Assembly (NCBI RefSeq): GCF_037126435.1
Contig: NZ_CP147020.1
Coordinates: forward strand, 4,849,001-4,913,000
Length of the DNA: 64,000 bases
DNA from: Bernardetia sp. ABR2-2B
Lineage (GTDB): Bacteria > Bacteroidota > Bacteroidia > Cytophagales > Bernardetiaceae
Direction of reading: 5' to 3'
The position numbers and the translations under genes are program-made. The notes under the pieces are model-generated. The model saw nothing but the letters and a program-made list of their open reading frames with translations, did no database searches and was not told the origin of the DNA. Positions 8,833 to 16,602 of this stretch are shown one piece after another (positions within the stretch are counted from its first letter, which is position 1; the number at the start of each line of letters is the position of its first letter).

Positions 8833-9390
8833 ATGAATATAGAAAATGTAAAAAATGATTGGCAGACCAATTCTACAAAGACAGTATATGAAAATAACTG
8901 GATTCATGTAAAAGAGAATCAAGTCATTAATCCAAGTGGAAACAATGGAATTTATGGTGTAGTTCATTTCAAAAACGCAGCCATCGGAATTGTCCCTTTA
9001 GACGAGGAAAATAACACCTATTTGGTTGGTCAATGGCGTTATGCACTCAATGAATATTCATGGGAATTGCCAATGGGAGGCGCACCAACAGAGGATTATT
9101 TGTTACATGCACAGCGAGAATTAGAAGAAGAAACAGGACTGAAAGCTAAGAAGTGGAAAAACATCATGAAACTCCATACTTCTAATTCTATTTGTGATGA
9201 AGTAGGTTATGTTTTTTTGGCACAAGAACTGACACAAGGAGAGATGCAATGGGAGGAGACTGAAAATTTAGCAATAAAAAAACTACCCTTTAGTGATGCC
9301 TATAAAATGGTTTTGAACGGACAAATCACAGATGCCATCAGTATTGCAGGTATTTTGAGAGTCAAAATTATTTTAGACGAAGAAGTGTAA
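8833..9390 (+). CDS. NUDIX hydrolase (ADP-ribose pyrophosphatase-like)
   Basis: A 185-residue cytoplasmic NUDIX protein. The Nudix box is recognisable from ELPMGGAPTED through REELEEETGL-like helix residues (REL-EEETGL at ~102-110), which carries the catalytic glutamates. The glycine-rich loop before it is one or two residues shorter than the textbook GX5E pattern. Preceding WELPMGG and the N-terminal domain (IHVKENQVINPSGN) resemble ADP-ribose/nucleoside-diphosphate-sugar pyrophosphatases, which split ADP-ribose into AMP and ribose 5-phosphate. It follows the LPS permease by 40 bp on the same strand and is probably co-transcribed, though no functional link is evident. Exact substrate is uncertain. 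Confidence 0.85.
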   Translation: MNIENVKNDWQTNSTKTVYENNWIHVKENQVINPSGNNGIYGVVHFKNAAIGIVPLDEENNTYLVGQWRYALNEYSWELPMGGAPTEDYLLHAQRELEEETGLKAKKWKNIMKLHTSNSICDEVGYVFLAQELTQGEMQWEETENLAIKKLPFSDAYKMVLNGQITDAISIAGILRVKIILDEEV

Positions 9391-9661
9391 AAAGTAAAAT
9401 ACTTGAAGCTTTTTGTCAAAAAATAACTTAACTACAAAAACGATTAAAAACCTTCAGTTTAATTTAATTTTTCTAACTTTGCTTTTAACTGTATTTTATG
9501 ATACAGCTATAAAATAACGCCTTTCTAATTTTGTATCTAAATTTTATTTTTTTACAGAAAAAGAAGTCTTTTTTTATAAAACGCCTTACGTATATTGTTT
9601 TGATTGAAAAGTCAGAAACAATACTTTATTAATTATTTGCTGATTTTATCTTGTAACTATT
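9391..9661 (+). promoter_or_regulatory. Leader region of the DUF349 gene with a -7-like element
   Basis: This 271-bp gap precedes the DUF349 gene. TAACTTTG at 9474-9481 matches the Bacteroidota -7 consensus TAnnTTTG. No TTG lies at the expected ~20-bp distance upstream, so the call is weak. If used, it would give a leader of about 170 nt. Confidence 0.3.
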
Positions 9662-11836
9662 ATGATGAACGAAGAAAACGAGAACTTGAACAACGAAACT
9701 ACTCAAAATAGTATTGAAGACAATACAAAAGACATTGAAGTAGGAAGCGAAGCAAGTGTAAGTATGGATAATACCATCTCTAAAGAGATTATTCAAGAAG
9801 CTGAAAGTAATATCGAAGCAACTGCAAAGCCAGACTTTAAAGACGAGTCAGCAGAAGAAGCTGAAGAAGAAGTCAGTCAAGAAGATTTGGAATCTATCAA
9901 AAAAGAAAGCGAAGAAACAAACGCTTCTGACGATGAAAAATCGGATGACACAGAAAACGAAAATTCTGAAAAAGAACAACGAGAAGAAAAACAAAAGAAA
10001 GAAGAGCTTCCTCAAGAAGATTATTCTACTTTTTCTAAAGAAGAATTAGTTGCCAAAAGTGCATTATTTGCTGCACAAGCAACAACAGCAACAGAAGAGA
10101 GAATAAACTTTCGTTATTTAGATGACCAAGTTTCAAAAATTAGAGAATTTATAGATGGCTTTAACGAAGCAGAGCGCAAAGAAGCACGTCAGAAATACGA
10201 AGAATCAGTAAATACAGATGAAGAGAAAGAAGGATTTTCATTCCAACAAGACGACCTTACTGGAATGTTTTATGAAAACTTCAAGGCAATAAAAGAAGCT
10301 AAACGAAATCATTACGCAAAATTAGAAGGGGAGAAACAAGCTAACTTGAAGAAAAAACAAGCCATTATTGAAGAGCTTCGTTCACTTACTGATACTTCAA
10401 AACCAAGTGAGCTTTCAAGAAAAGGAGAATTTGACAAAGTAAAAGCCATTCAATCAGAATTTAAAACTATTGGTTATGTACCAATGCAGGAGGCTGATGA
10501 GATTTATAGAAACTATAAAGCCTTGCTTGACCTCTTTTACAATCAAAAATCACAAGAGCGTGAACTTCTAACACTTGACCGTGAGCGTAATTTGGAAGCC
10601 AAAGTAGCTATTGTTGTTAAGGCTGAAGAACTTCTCAATCATGATAAATTAAATGAGGCTGTAAACGAACTTAACCGTTTGCACCAAGAATACAAGCGTA
10701 TAGGTCCTGTTCCTAGAGCAGACCGTGAGCAACTTTGGGAGCGTTTCAAACTAGCTTCTGACAAAATTTATGATGCTCGTAGAGAATATGCAGAAAAGTT
10801 TAAGGCACAGTTAGAAGAAAACATGAAACTCAAACAAGACCTTTGTTTGAAAGTAGAAGAGTTTGTAAACTTTGATACAGATAGAATCAGAGAATGGAAT
10901 CTGAAAACAAAAGAACTCGTTGAGCTTCAAAAACAATGGGATGCTATCGGACCTGCCCCTCGTGAAGTAGCTAAAAGTTTGAATAAGCAGTTTTGGGATA
11001 ATTTCAAAAAGTTCTTTAATAATAAATCTAAATTCTTTGAGAAATTGGATGCAGCTAGAGACGAGAATTTACTCAAAAAACAAGAACTCATCAAACAAGC
11101 TGAAGCACTTAAAGAAAGTACGGATTGGGATAGCGCAGCAAATACATTAAAAAGATTACAAAGCGAATGGAGAGAAATTGGACACGTTCCTGAAAAACAG
11201 CGTGAAACAGTTTATCAAGAGTTTAAAGGAGCTGCTGATTATTTCTTTGAGCGTCGTCGTAATCGTTACAAAGAACAAGATGCTGCTCAAGAAGAAAACT
11301 TGAAACAAAAATTAGAAATTTGTAGTCAAATAGAAGAACTTGCAAAAGCAAAGTCGAATGATACAAAGAAATTGCAAGAGCTACATTTGAAGTTTCATGA
11401 AATTGGATTTGTTCCACGCAAGAATATCCGTACAATTCAAGACCGTTTTGATGAAGTGAATGCAATGTTTATGAAAAATTCGGAATTGAGCAATGAAGAA
11501 GCTCAAACGTTCCATTTTAAAACACAAGCAAAAGCTATCAAGAAAAATCCGAAAATGGCTGGCGATTTCAAACAAAGTGAAAACAAACTCAAACGCAAAA
11601 TCACAGACCTAGAAAACGAAATCAATTTGTGGCAAAACAATATTGAGTTTTTTGCAAAATCAAAAACGGCTGATAAACTTCGTGAAGAATTTAATGAAAA
11701 AATAGCGAATGCAAAAACTGAAATTGCAGCTATCGAAAATCAAATCAAAATCTTGACAACACCTCCAAAAGAAGAAAAAGAAAATCAGAATACAGAAGTA
11801 GAGGCAAAAACTGAATCTTCAACAGATAAAAATTAA
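9662..11836 (+). CDS. DUF349 repeat protein, large acidic/coiled-coil
   Basis: A 724-residue cytoplasmic protein. The first ~130 residues are very acidic and low-complexity (Glu/Asp/Ser/Asn). After that come about five to six repeats of the DUF349 type, each a helical hairpin with the recurring pattern W-x-x-I/L-G-x-V/A-P-R/K. Examples are FKTIGYVPMQEAD, YKRIGPVPRADREQLWERF, WDAIGPAPREV, WREIGHVPEKQRE and FHEIGFVPRKN. The C-terminus (~600-700) is a predicted coiled coil. DUF349 proteins are almost universal in Bacteroidota. Their biochemical function is not established as far as I know, and the fold suggests a scaffold or nucleic-acid-associated role. A strong terminator follows. Start could be either of two adjacent ATGs (9662 or 9665). 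Confidence 0.9.
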   Translation: MMNEENENLNNETTQNSIEDNTKDIEVGSEASVSMDNTISKEIIQEAESNIEATAKPDFKDESAEEAEEEVSQEDLESIKKESEETNASDDEKSDDTENENSEKEQREEKQKKEELPQEDYSTFSKEELVAKSALFAAQATTATEERINFRYLDDQVSKIREFIDGFNEAERKEARQKYEESVNTDEEKEGFSFQQDDLTGMFYENFKAIKEAKRNHYAKLEGEKQANLKKKQAIIEELRSLTDTSKPSELSRKGEFDKVKAIQSEFKTIGYVPMQEADEIYRNYKALLDLFYNQKSQERELLTLDRERNLEAKVAIVVKAEELLNHDKLNEAVNELNRLHQEYKRIGPVPRADREQLWERFKLASDKIYDARREYAEKFKAQLEENMKLKQDLCLKVEEFVNFDTDRIREWNLKTKELVELQKQWDAIGPAPREVAKSLNKQFWDNFKKFFNNKSKFFEKLDAARDENLLKKQELIKQAEALKESTDWDSAANTLKRLQSEWREIGHVPEKQRETVYQEFKGAADYFFERRRNRYKEQDAAQEENLKQKLEICSQIEELAKAKSNDTKKLQELHLKFHEIGFVPRKNIRTIQDRFDEVNAMFMKNSELSNEEAQTFHFKTQAKAIKKNPKMAGDFKQSENKLKRKITDLENEINLWQNNIEFFAKSKTADKLREEFNEKIANAKTEIAAIENQIKILTTPPKEEKENQNTEVEAKTESSTDKN

Positions 11837-11860
11837 TTCTAAACTTCTTTTTTCACAATT

Positions 11861-11898
11861 AAAAAGCATTTTATTCTTTTTTGAATAAAATGCTTTTT
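11861..11898 (+). terminator. Rho-independent terminator after the DUF349 gene
   Basis: A perfect 16-bp stem (AAAAAGCATTTTATTC with its complement), a 6-nt T loop and a T-run on the right arm. It begins 25 bp after the stop codon at 11836. The A-run on the left makes it potentially bidirectional. Confidence 0.85.
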
Positions 11899-11913
11899 AT
11901 ATTATATAATTTC

Positions 11914-11921
11914 TATTTTTG
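11914..11921 (+). promoter_or_regulatory. Candidate -7 promoter element TATTTTTG
   Basis: Matches TAnnTTTG. It would place a start of transcription about 30 nt before the ATG at 11960. No clear TTG was found at the -33 distance, so this is a partial match only. Confidence 0.3.
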
Positions 11922-11959
11922 CATAAATTTTTATTCAACTATTTTATAATTTTATTATA

Positions 11960-12574
11960 ATGAAAAAAATACTTTTATTTCTGTTGTTATCTGTGATGTC
12001 CTTTTCAACTTTTGCACAGAATGATGACAAACAAGCTATCAAAGAAAAAATAGCAGAACAAACATGTGAATGTATTGAAAACTCTGATATAGATTTAGAA
12101 GACAAAGCAGCCATTGAAGCTCAGTTTGGTGCGTGTATATTACAGGCTATTGGAGCGAATGAAGATGCTGTCGTTAAGCTAGATTTAGATTTTAGTAGTG
12201 AAGAAACAATGCATAGTTTTGGAAGAGAAATAGGCTTACTCGTTGCTGGAAAATGTCCTAGTATTTTTATAGGATTAGCAAAGCAAAAGCTAGAAGATAA
12301 AAACAAAAAAGAAAGCACTATCTCTACTATATCTGGAGCTATAGAAAAAGTAGAAGAAGGAGAGTTTGTAGTAATTATAGTAAAAGATGACAACGGACGC
12401 TCACATAAACTCTACTGGCTTGACTTTTTTGAGAATGCAGACCAATTAAAGGATAATTATAAATCTCTGAAAGGCAAAAAGCTAGAAGTAAGTTATAAGG
12501 AACAAGAGTATTATCATCCAAAACTACAGGACTATAGCACTATAAAAGTTATGACCAAAATAGAGTTGAAGTAA
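11960..12574 (+). CDS. Exported protein of unknown function
   Basis: A 204-residue protein with a classical signal peptide (MKKILLFLLLSVMSFSTFAQ, cleavage after ~20). The mature N-terminus carries a Cys motif EQTCECIENSDIDLEDK followed by a further Cys (GACILQ), similar in style to the small lipoprotein at 5177. The C-terminal half (~115-204) looks like a small beta-barrel/OB-like domain (GEFVVIIVKDDNGRSHKLYW ... KLEVSYKEQEYY). I recognise no named family, and it is probably periplasmic. It stands alone between two strong terminators, so it should be monocistronic. Confidence 0.75.
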   Translation: MKKILLFLLLSVMSFSTFAQNDDKQAIKEKIAEQTCECIENSDIDLEDKAAIEAQFGACILQAIGANEDAVVKLDLDFSSEETMHSFGREIGLLVAGKCPSIFIGLAKQKLEDKNKKESTISTISGAIEKVEEGEFVVIIVKDDNGRSHKLYWLDFFENADQLKDNYKSLKGKKLEVSYKEQEYYHPKLQDYSTIKVMTKIELK

Positions 12575-12606
12575 TCGAATCCTGTTATTGTAAACTACCA
12601 GCATAA

Positions 12607-12645
12607 AAAAAGCAGTCTATAAATAAATTTTATAGACTGCTTTTT
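12607..12645 (+). terminator. Rho-independent terminator
   Basis: A perfect 17-bp stem containing GCAGTCTATAAA and its complement, with a short AT loop and a T-run. It starts 33 bp after the stop at 12574. The A-run on the other side would let it serve as a bidirectional terminator, since the next gene (OmpH-like, stop at 12786) converges on it. Confidence 0.85.
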
Positions 12646-12743
12646 ATAAAACAATTGTAAGAAGTAGAGAATAAACAAATTACTATTTTTGAATTTTTAA
12701 TCGTTTGATAACCAATAGTTTGAACTAGCTACGCTGGATATCC

Positions 12744-12775
12744 ATTTCGTAATTCGTAATTTTTAATTCGTAATT
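12744..12775. repeat. Heptamer array, ATTCGTA/TACGAAT family
   Basis: Units ATTTCGT AATTCGT AATTTTT AATTCGT AATT. Read on the minus strand it begins about 10 bp after the stop codon of the OmpH-like gene. There it is almost identical, over ~35 bp, to 43329-43365 on the plus strand, including the variant unit order. Confidence 0.8.
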
Positions 12776-12785
12776 GTTCCTAGAA

Positions 12786-13421
12786 TTACTGAGCTGCTTC
12801 TGTGCTATCTTTTTCAGCTTTGTAGTTTGCATTCAGACGCTCCAAAACAGTTTTTGTAATATCTAATTCTTTATCTGTATAAAGAATCATTGACATGCCT
12901 TTTTGAGTTCCTAAAACAACCTTATATCCTTTTTCAGCTTTATATTCTTCCAAAACAGATTCAATATTTGAGTACGCTTGGTTCATATCTTTTTCGCCTT
13001 GTAACATAAGAGCTTCTGACATAGAACCTTTTTGTCTTTCTAACATTTGGTATTTTGTTTGAAGGTCTTGCTGTTCTTTTTTTGCAGCATTTTCAGACAA
13101 AAGACCTTGAGAAGCACGTTTTTGAAAACTTTCAGCCTCACTTTGCAATTGAATTTCGCTTTGCTCTAGTTGTCTTCTCATTTCTGTTTGCTTCTTTTCT
13201 GTCTTATTTTTTATATCTACTAAATAGTCGTAATAAGTATTTAACGTATCAAGATTGACATAAGCAATATCGCCATTATTTGTAGCGTTTGACGAGCTAG
13301 TAGTTGTTGTTGTAGCATTTGCAGTCTTAGAGTCTTTTGGCTGACAACTTGTGAAAGCAACAAAAGAAATGATTAGAGTAAGTGCAAAGTAAAATGAATT
13401 AGTGAATGTATTTTTCATCAT
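12786..13421 (-). CDS. OmpH/Skp-like lipoprotein, periplasmic chaperone family
   Basis: A 211-residue OmpH-family protein. The N-terminus is a lipoprotein signal with lipobox AFTSC (Cys ~26), followed by a Thr/Ser/Asn-rich linker. The mature domain starts IAYVNLDTLNTYYDYLVD, the diagnostic N-terminal strand and helix of Skp/OmpH. A long charged helical hairpin follows (~75-165), then the closing strand GYKVVLGTQKGMSMILYTDKELDIT. The E. coli protein holds unfolded outer-membrane proteins in the periplasm as a jellyfish-shaped trimer. The lipoprotein form suggests membrane attachment here. A -7-like TATCTTTG (minus strand) at 13477-13484 would give a leader of ~50 nt. Confidence 0.88.
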   Translation of the reverse strand: MMKNTFTNSFYFALTLIISFVAFTSCQPKDSKTANATTTTTSSSNATNNGDIAYVNLDTLNTYYDYLVDIKNKTEKKQTEMRRQLEQSEIQLQSEAESFQKRASQGLLSENAAKKEQQDLQTKYQMLERQKGSMSEALMLQGEKDMNQAYSNIESVLEEYKAEKGYKVVLGTQKGMSMILYTDKELDITKTVLERLNANYKAEKDSTEAAQ

Positions 13422-13476
13422 TGAAATTGAAATTGAGAAAATTGAATTAATTTTTTATTTAAAATAAATGAAGGCA

Positions 13477-13484
13477 CAAAGATA
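13477..13484 (-). promoter_or_regulatory. Candidate -7 promoter element TATCTTTG for the OmpH-like gene
   Basis: Read on the minus strand this matches TAnnTTTG. The distance to the ATG at 13421 (about 55 nt) is plausible. A TTG at the -33 distance is missing. Confidence 0.3.
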
Positions 13485-13566
13485 ATAGAATTTTATGGAT
13501 TAAGACGTTTCGAACGAATCTTTAAAATAGAATCCTTGATTGATAAATACAGAGTGTTTTCATAAA

Positions 13567-13614
13567 AACTTTGTCAGTAGTTTTTGGTAATCCAAAATAA
13601 CTCTGACAATAGTT
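13567..13614 (+). repeat. Dispersed ~45-bp dyad repeat, copy 2
   Basis: Arms TTGTCAG...CTGACAA (13571-13609) with an inner dyad TTTTGG-TAAT-CCAAAA. The same sequence is at 1383-1431 in the opposite orientation, with about two differences. It lies in a 318-bp gap between two minus-strand lipoprotein genes. Relative to the local genes its orientation is opposite to that of copy 1, so it is not simply a directional terminator. Confidence 0.7.
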
Positions 13615-13643
13615 TAGGTACAGAAGAACTTATTTTTCAGCTA

Positions 13644-13671
13644 TTGACAGCCTTCTAAAAAGGACTGTCAA
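13644..13671. repeat. Hairpin TTGACAGCCTT...AAGGACTGTCAA
   Basis: An 11-bp stem with a single bulged A and a 5-nt loop, in the same gap as the dyad repeat and between two minus-strand genes. No U-run follows on the minus strand, so termination by this structure alone is doubtful. The rest of the 13422-13739 gap shows nothing I can name. Confidence 0.5.
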
Positions 13672-13739
13672 AGTTAAAGAAATGCTATAATTTATTTACA
13701 AACTCAATTATTATTTATGCTTTTATTTTAAGAATACTT

Positions 13740-14354
13740 TTATGTAGCAGGATTTCGGATAACCATTTTGGTACGGAAAGAGCCCATAACATTTAATAGA
13801 GTGCCTGTTTCTTTATCCCTCATCATACCTTTAAAACTACCTTGATAAATATCGCCTTCTATTTTTTCGATAGTCATTTCAAAGGGTTCAGCATCTTGCA
13901 TTTGATTTTTGAACTTTCCTTTATTGTTAGTGCGTATTAAGTTCACGATTATATCCTTTTTCAACTTTCCTTCACTGCCTTCTTGCAAAACAAAAGGAGT
14001 TTCCTGATTGAAATCGAAGTTATGAGCTTGTAAATAAATACTTTCCTTACAGTGGTCATCAGCACAGCGTTCGATTCTGAATAAATTGTTTTTCAATAAA
14101 TTATATCTAGCAACATTATCAAGAGGCAAATAATTGAAATTATATTCTTTTCCTTCAATAGTAGCTTTGATATAAAAGTCATTATCTATGGCAGCCGAAG
14201 CAGGACGAGTATCAGGTTCTTCTACTTCTTCTGTTTGCGTAGAATCAGAAGTTGATGTAGTTTCAGAAGTGCCAGTATTTGTACACGCCCAAAGTCCGTA
14301 AGAACTAATGGCTGCAAAAACAAATAATATATAAATAGACTTAATCTTTTTCAT
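13740..14354 (-). CDS. Predicted lipoprotein, unknown
   Basis: A 204-residue protein with a lipoprotein signal peptide ending GLWAC (Cys ~24). A Thr/Ser/Glu-rich linker follows to ~52, then a ~150-residue mature domain beginning ASAAIDNDFYIKATIEGKEYNF. Two cysteines in CADDHCKES (~107-112) might form a disulfide or bind metal. The pattern of alternating strands (FEMTIEKIEGDIYQGSFKGMM) resembles the small beta-sandwich lipoproteins often annotated only as hypothetical in Bacteroidota. I do not recognise a named family. Probably anchored in a membrane facing the periplasm. Confidence 0.75.
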   Translation of the reverse strand: MKKIKSIYILFVFAAISSYGLWACTNTGTSETTSTSDSTQTEEVEEPDTRPASAAIDNDFYIKATIEGKEYNFNYLPLDNVARYNLLKNNLFRIERCADDHCKESIYLQAHNFDFNQETPFVLQEGSEGKLKKDIIVNLIRTNNKGKFKNQMQDAEPFEMTIEKIEGDIYQGSFKGMMRDKETGTLLNVMGSFRTKMVIRNPAT

Positions 14355-14596
14355 AAATTTTGATTGATTTAAAAAGGTATTGATTAAAAAATAAAATGAA
14401 TTTTCTTTAATTTTAGAAATACAAAATTCTAAAAAAAAAGTCTCTTATCAAATTCATTTTGAAATATTTAGGGAATGATAAAAATCTTTTAGTTCGATAC
14501 TCTACTTTATTTTTTATAGCTCAACATTTTCTTAAATACCACGTATATAAAAAGGTAAATATTTCTCATTTCAATAACTATAACTACTTTACCATT

Positions 14597-14896
14597 ATGG
14601 CTAATGAATACTTAGAAAAAATGTACAAAGAGTTTTTAGAAAAATTTGAAGAAAGTAATTTGGAACAACTAATAGAAGCATTCAATAGAGAGGTAGGTAA
14701 TAGAGGTTGGGCTGGAGTTCGTGGTGCTTATCTTATGGCAATGAAAGATGCTTTTCTCAAATATAAAGACTTGGATAGTAGTTCTATCATTGCTAAAGAT
14801 GGAAAAGGAATTTCATTAGCAAGAAAAGTAAGGTTAGAAGGTAATACTTTAATTGCTGAGGGTGAAAACTTTGGAGGAGCAGCTCGTGCTATATAA
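14597..14896 (+). CDS. Small hypothetical protein
   Basis: A 99-residue soluble protein starting MANEYLEKMYKEFLEKF. The open frame extends upstream to 14459, but the extra 46 codons are rich in Phe, Tyr and Asn, unlike a conserved domain. The ATG at 14597 begins the amphipathic helical part, so I chose that start. The sequence has a helical N-half (to ~70) and a short C-terminal strand pair (ARKVRLEGNTLIAEGENFGG). No family recognised. A clear terminator follows 26 bp after the stop codon, which supports the gene being real. Confidence 0.6.
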   Translation: MANEYLEKMYKEFLEKFEESNLEQLIEAFNREVGNRGWAGVRGAYLMAMKDAFLKYKDLDSSSIIAKDGKGISLARKVRLEGNTLIAEGENFGGAARAI

Positions 14897-14921
14897 TACA
14901 ATCAGAGAAATAAAATTTCAA

Positions 14922-14957
14922 AAAACCAGCTATTTTACTTAATAACTGGTTTTTTGA
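14922..14957 (+). terminator. Rho-independent terminator
   Basis: Stem AAAAAACCAGCTATT with its near-perfect complement (one mismatch), short loop and T-run. It lies between the convergent genes ending at 14896 (plus) and 14988 (minus) and could serve both. Confidence 0.8.
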
Positions 14958-14987
14958 TGTACGGAAGGTAAATGAAAATAAAGTTTA

Positions 14988-15659
14988 TTACTTCAACGTA
15001 GCAATTATAGTTTTTCCTCCTTTTGTTTTTTGCTCTAAGTTTACATTTATTTCTGCATCAAGAGGAACAAAAATATCTACACGAGAACCAAATTTGATAA
15101 AACCAAACTCGTTGCCTTGTACTACAGGCTGTCCTTCTTTTACATACCAACAAATACGACGAGCCAACGCACCAGCAATCTGACGAAATAAAATTTCTGT
15201 ATTTGTATTAGGTTGTTTTACCACAACAGTTGTGCGTTCGTTGTCTGTACTTGCCTTCGGATGCCAAGCTACTAAATACTTTCCAGGGTGATATTTGAAA
15301 TAAGATACAATACCAGACAAAGGATTACGATTGACATGAACATTGATAGGAGACATAAAAATTGAAATCTGACGACGCTTTTCATTAAAATATTCTGTTT
15401 CCTCTACTTCTTCTATAACAACTACTTTTCCATCAGCAGGTGCAATGATATGCTTTTCATTACGTTCTACTTCTACATGAGGATTTCTAAAAAATTGAAG
15501 AATAATCAAGAAAAAAGCAACTCCAATAATAACAGCTATTGCTTCAATGAGTTGAGGATTTGAAAAAGAACTTGAAAAATAATACCCTGCACCAATAACG
15601 AGTGCAGCAAAAATAGTAACGATGAGCAGACTAGGGTAACCTTCTTTATGAATTTTCAT
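14988..15659 (-). CDS. psd: Phosphatidylserine decarboxylase, short (archaeal-type) form
   Basis: A 223-residue membrane-associated proenzyme converting phosphatidylserine to phosphatidylethanolamine. Two hydrophobic segments (~9-30 and ~36-56) precede the catalytic domain. Conserved stretches are IIAPADGKVV (~71-80), MSPINVHVNR (~102-111) and WHPKASTDNERT (~132-143). The self-cleavage site is G191-S192 in KFGSRVDIF, where the new N-terminal Ser becomes the pyruvoyl group. The size is that of the short family rather than the ~320-aa E. coli form. No phosphatidylserine synthase gene is adjacent in the window. It is divergent from the JAMM protease gene at 15887. Confidence 0.93.
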   Translation of the reverse strand: MKIHKEGYPSLLIVTIFAALVIGAGYYFSSSFSNPQLIEAIAVIIGVAFFLIILQFFRNPHVEVERNEKHIIAPADGKVVVIEEVEETEYFNEKRRQISIFMSPINVHVNRNPLSGIVSYFKYHPGKYLVAWHPKASTDNERTTVVVKQPNTNTEILFRQIAGALARRICWYVKEGQPVVQGNEFGFIKFGSRVDIFVPLDAEINVNLEQKTKGGKTIIATLK

Positions 15660-15886
15660 GTATTTTGATAATTAAATTGTGTTGTGTGCTGAATTTGTAC
15701 CAGCAAAGCCAAAAAAGAGAATGGAAATGTTTTTTTATAAAATTAAAATAGACAAAAACACTATTTTAAAAATTTTGATACAAACATACGGCATTTTCAA
15801 TAAATTTGCTTACTTTTAACTGTATAGATGCAGATAAGTTCCTTTTTTTATCTGAAAATAAATAAAAAACAAAAACGATTTCCATT

Positions 15887-16477
15887 TTGTCAAAATTCAA
15901 AATAAATACCGTTTCGGAAGCCTACAAGCCTGAAAATCAGACTGAACCTGCTTTTTTGATTGACCCATCGCTCAACTCAAAGAGTAAAAACGATGCAAAA
16001 AACACAAAGCTCTACATTAAGCCAAAAGCCATAAAACAGATTTTTGATCATATTTCTTGGGGAGAAACCACGAAGGAAAATGTTGTCGAACAGGGTGGTG
16101 TTTTGTTAGGAAAAGTATTCTTTGATGAAAAAAAGAATCTTATGTATGGAGTTGTAGAAGAAGCTTTAGCAGGAAAACAAGCTAAGGGAAGTTCTGCCTA
16201 TTTAGAAATGGATCACGAGGTCTGGAAAGAAATGCTTGATGAGTTTGATGATATTTTGGATAAAGATGAAGATAAAAAATGGCAAATGATAGGTTGGTAT
16301 CACACGCACCCAAACAACCTTTCTGTTTTTATGTCGGGAACAGATATGGGAACGCAACAGCGTTTTTTCTCCAACGACTGGCAATATGCCATCATTTTCA
16401 ATCCTCACAAACAAATTTGGAAGTCTTTTGTAGGTAATGAAGCCGTAGAATGTGCTGGAATGATTGTAAAAGACTAG
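15887..16477 (+). CDS. Stand-alone JAMM/JAB (MPN+) metalloprotease
   Basis: A 196-residue protein with an MPN+/JAB1 domain (~43-180), the zinc isopeptidase fold of eukaryotic Rpn11 and AMSH and of several bacterial proteins. Visible elements are E68 before GGVLLG, then GWYHTHP with H139 and H141, and SGTD with S150 and D153. The distance between H141 and S150 is eight residues, where the textbook JAMM motif has seven (HxHx7Sx2D). The first ~40 residues are a polar, likely disordered tail. The start codon used is TTG at 15887 in AT-rich DNA with no clear alternative. No ubiquitin-like or E1/E2-like gene is next to it, so it is not an obvious prokaryotic ubiquitin operon. Substrate unknown. Confidence 0.85.
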   Translation: MSKFKINTVSEAYKPENQTEPAFLIDPSLNSKSKNDAKNTKLYIKPKAIKQIFDHISWGETTKENVVEQGGVLLGKVFFDEKKNLMYGVVEEALAGKQAKGSSAYLEMDHEVWKEMLDEFDDILDKDEDKKWQMIGWYHTHPNNLSVFMSGTDMGTQQRFFSNDWQYAIIFNPHKQIWKSFVGNEAVECAGMIVKD

Positions 16478-16564
16478 GTTTTTTTATAGCTTGTAAAATT
16501 ATTTTTTAAAATCAGTTTGCCTATGTGTATTAATTAAAAGTTAAGCAAATATCGTTTTGTATTC

Positions 16565-16599
16565 ACTGGTAACTGAAAACTGGTAACTGATAACTGTAA
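16565..16599. repeat. Heptamer array, ACTGATA family, abutting the rsmE start codon
   Basis: Five consecutive units: ACTGGTA ACTGAAA ACTGGTA ACTGATA ACTGTAA, ending 3 bp before the ATG at 16603. It occupies the place where a ribosome binding site would be expected. Confidence 0.8.
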
Positions 16600-16602
16600 T
16601 AT

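Noticed and set aside
14459-14596. N-terminal extension of the small gene ending at 14896
   Set aside because: The 46 extra codons are rich in Phe, Tyr, Asn and Lys, as random AT-rich DNA would be, and the ATG at 14597 begins the sensible helical protein.
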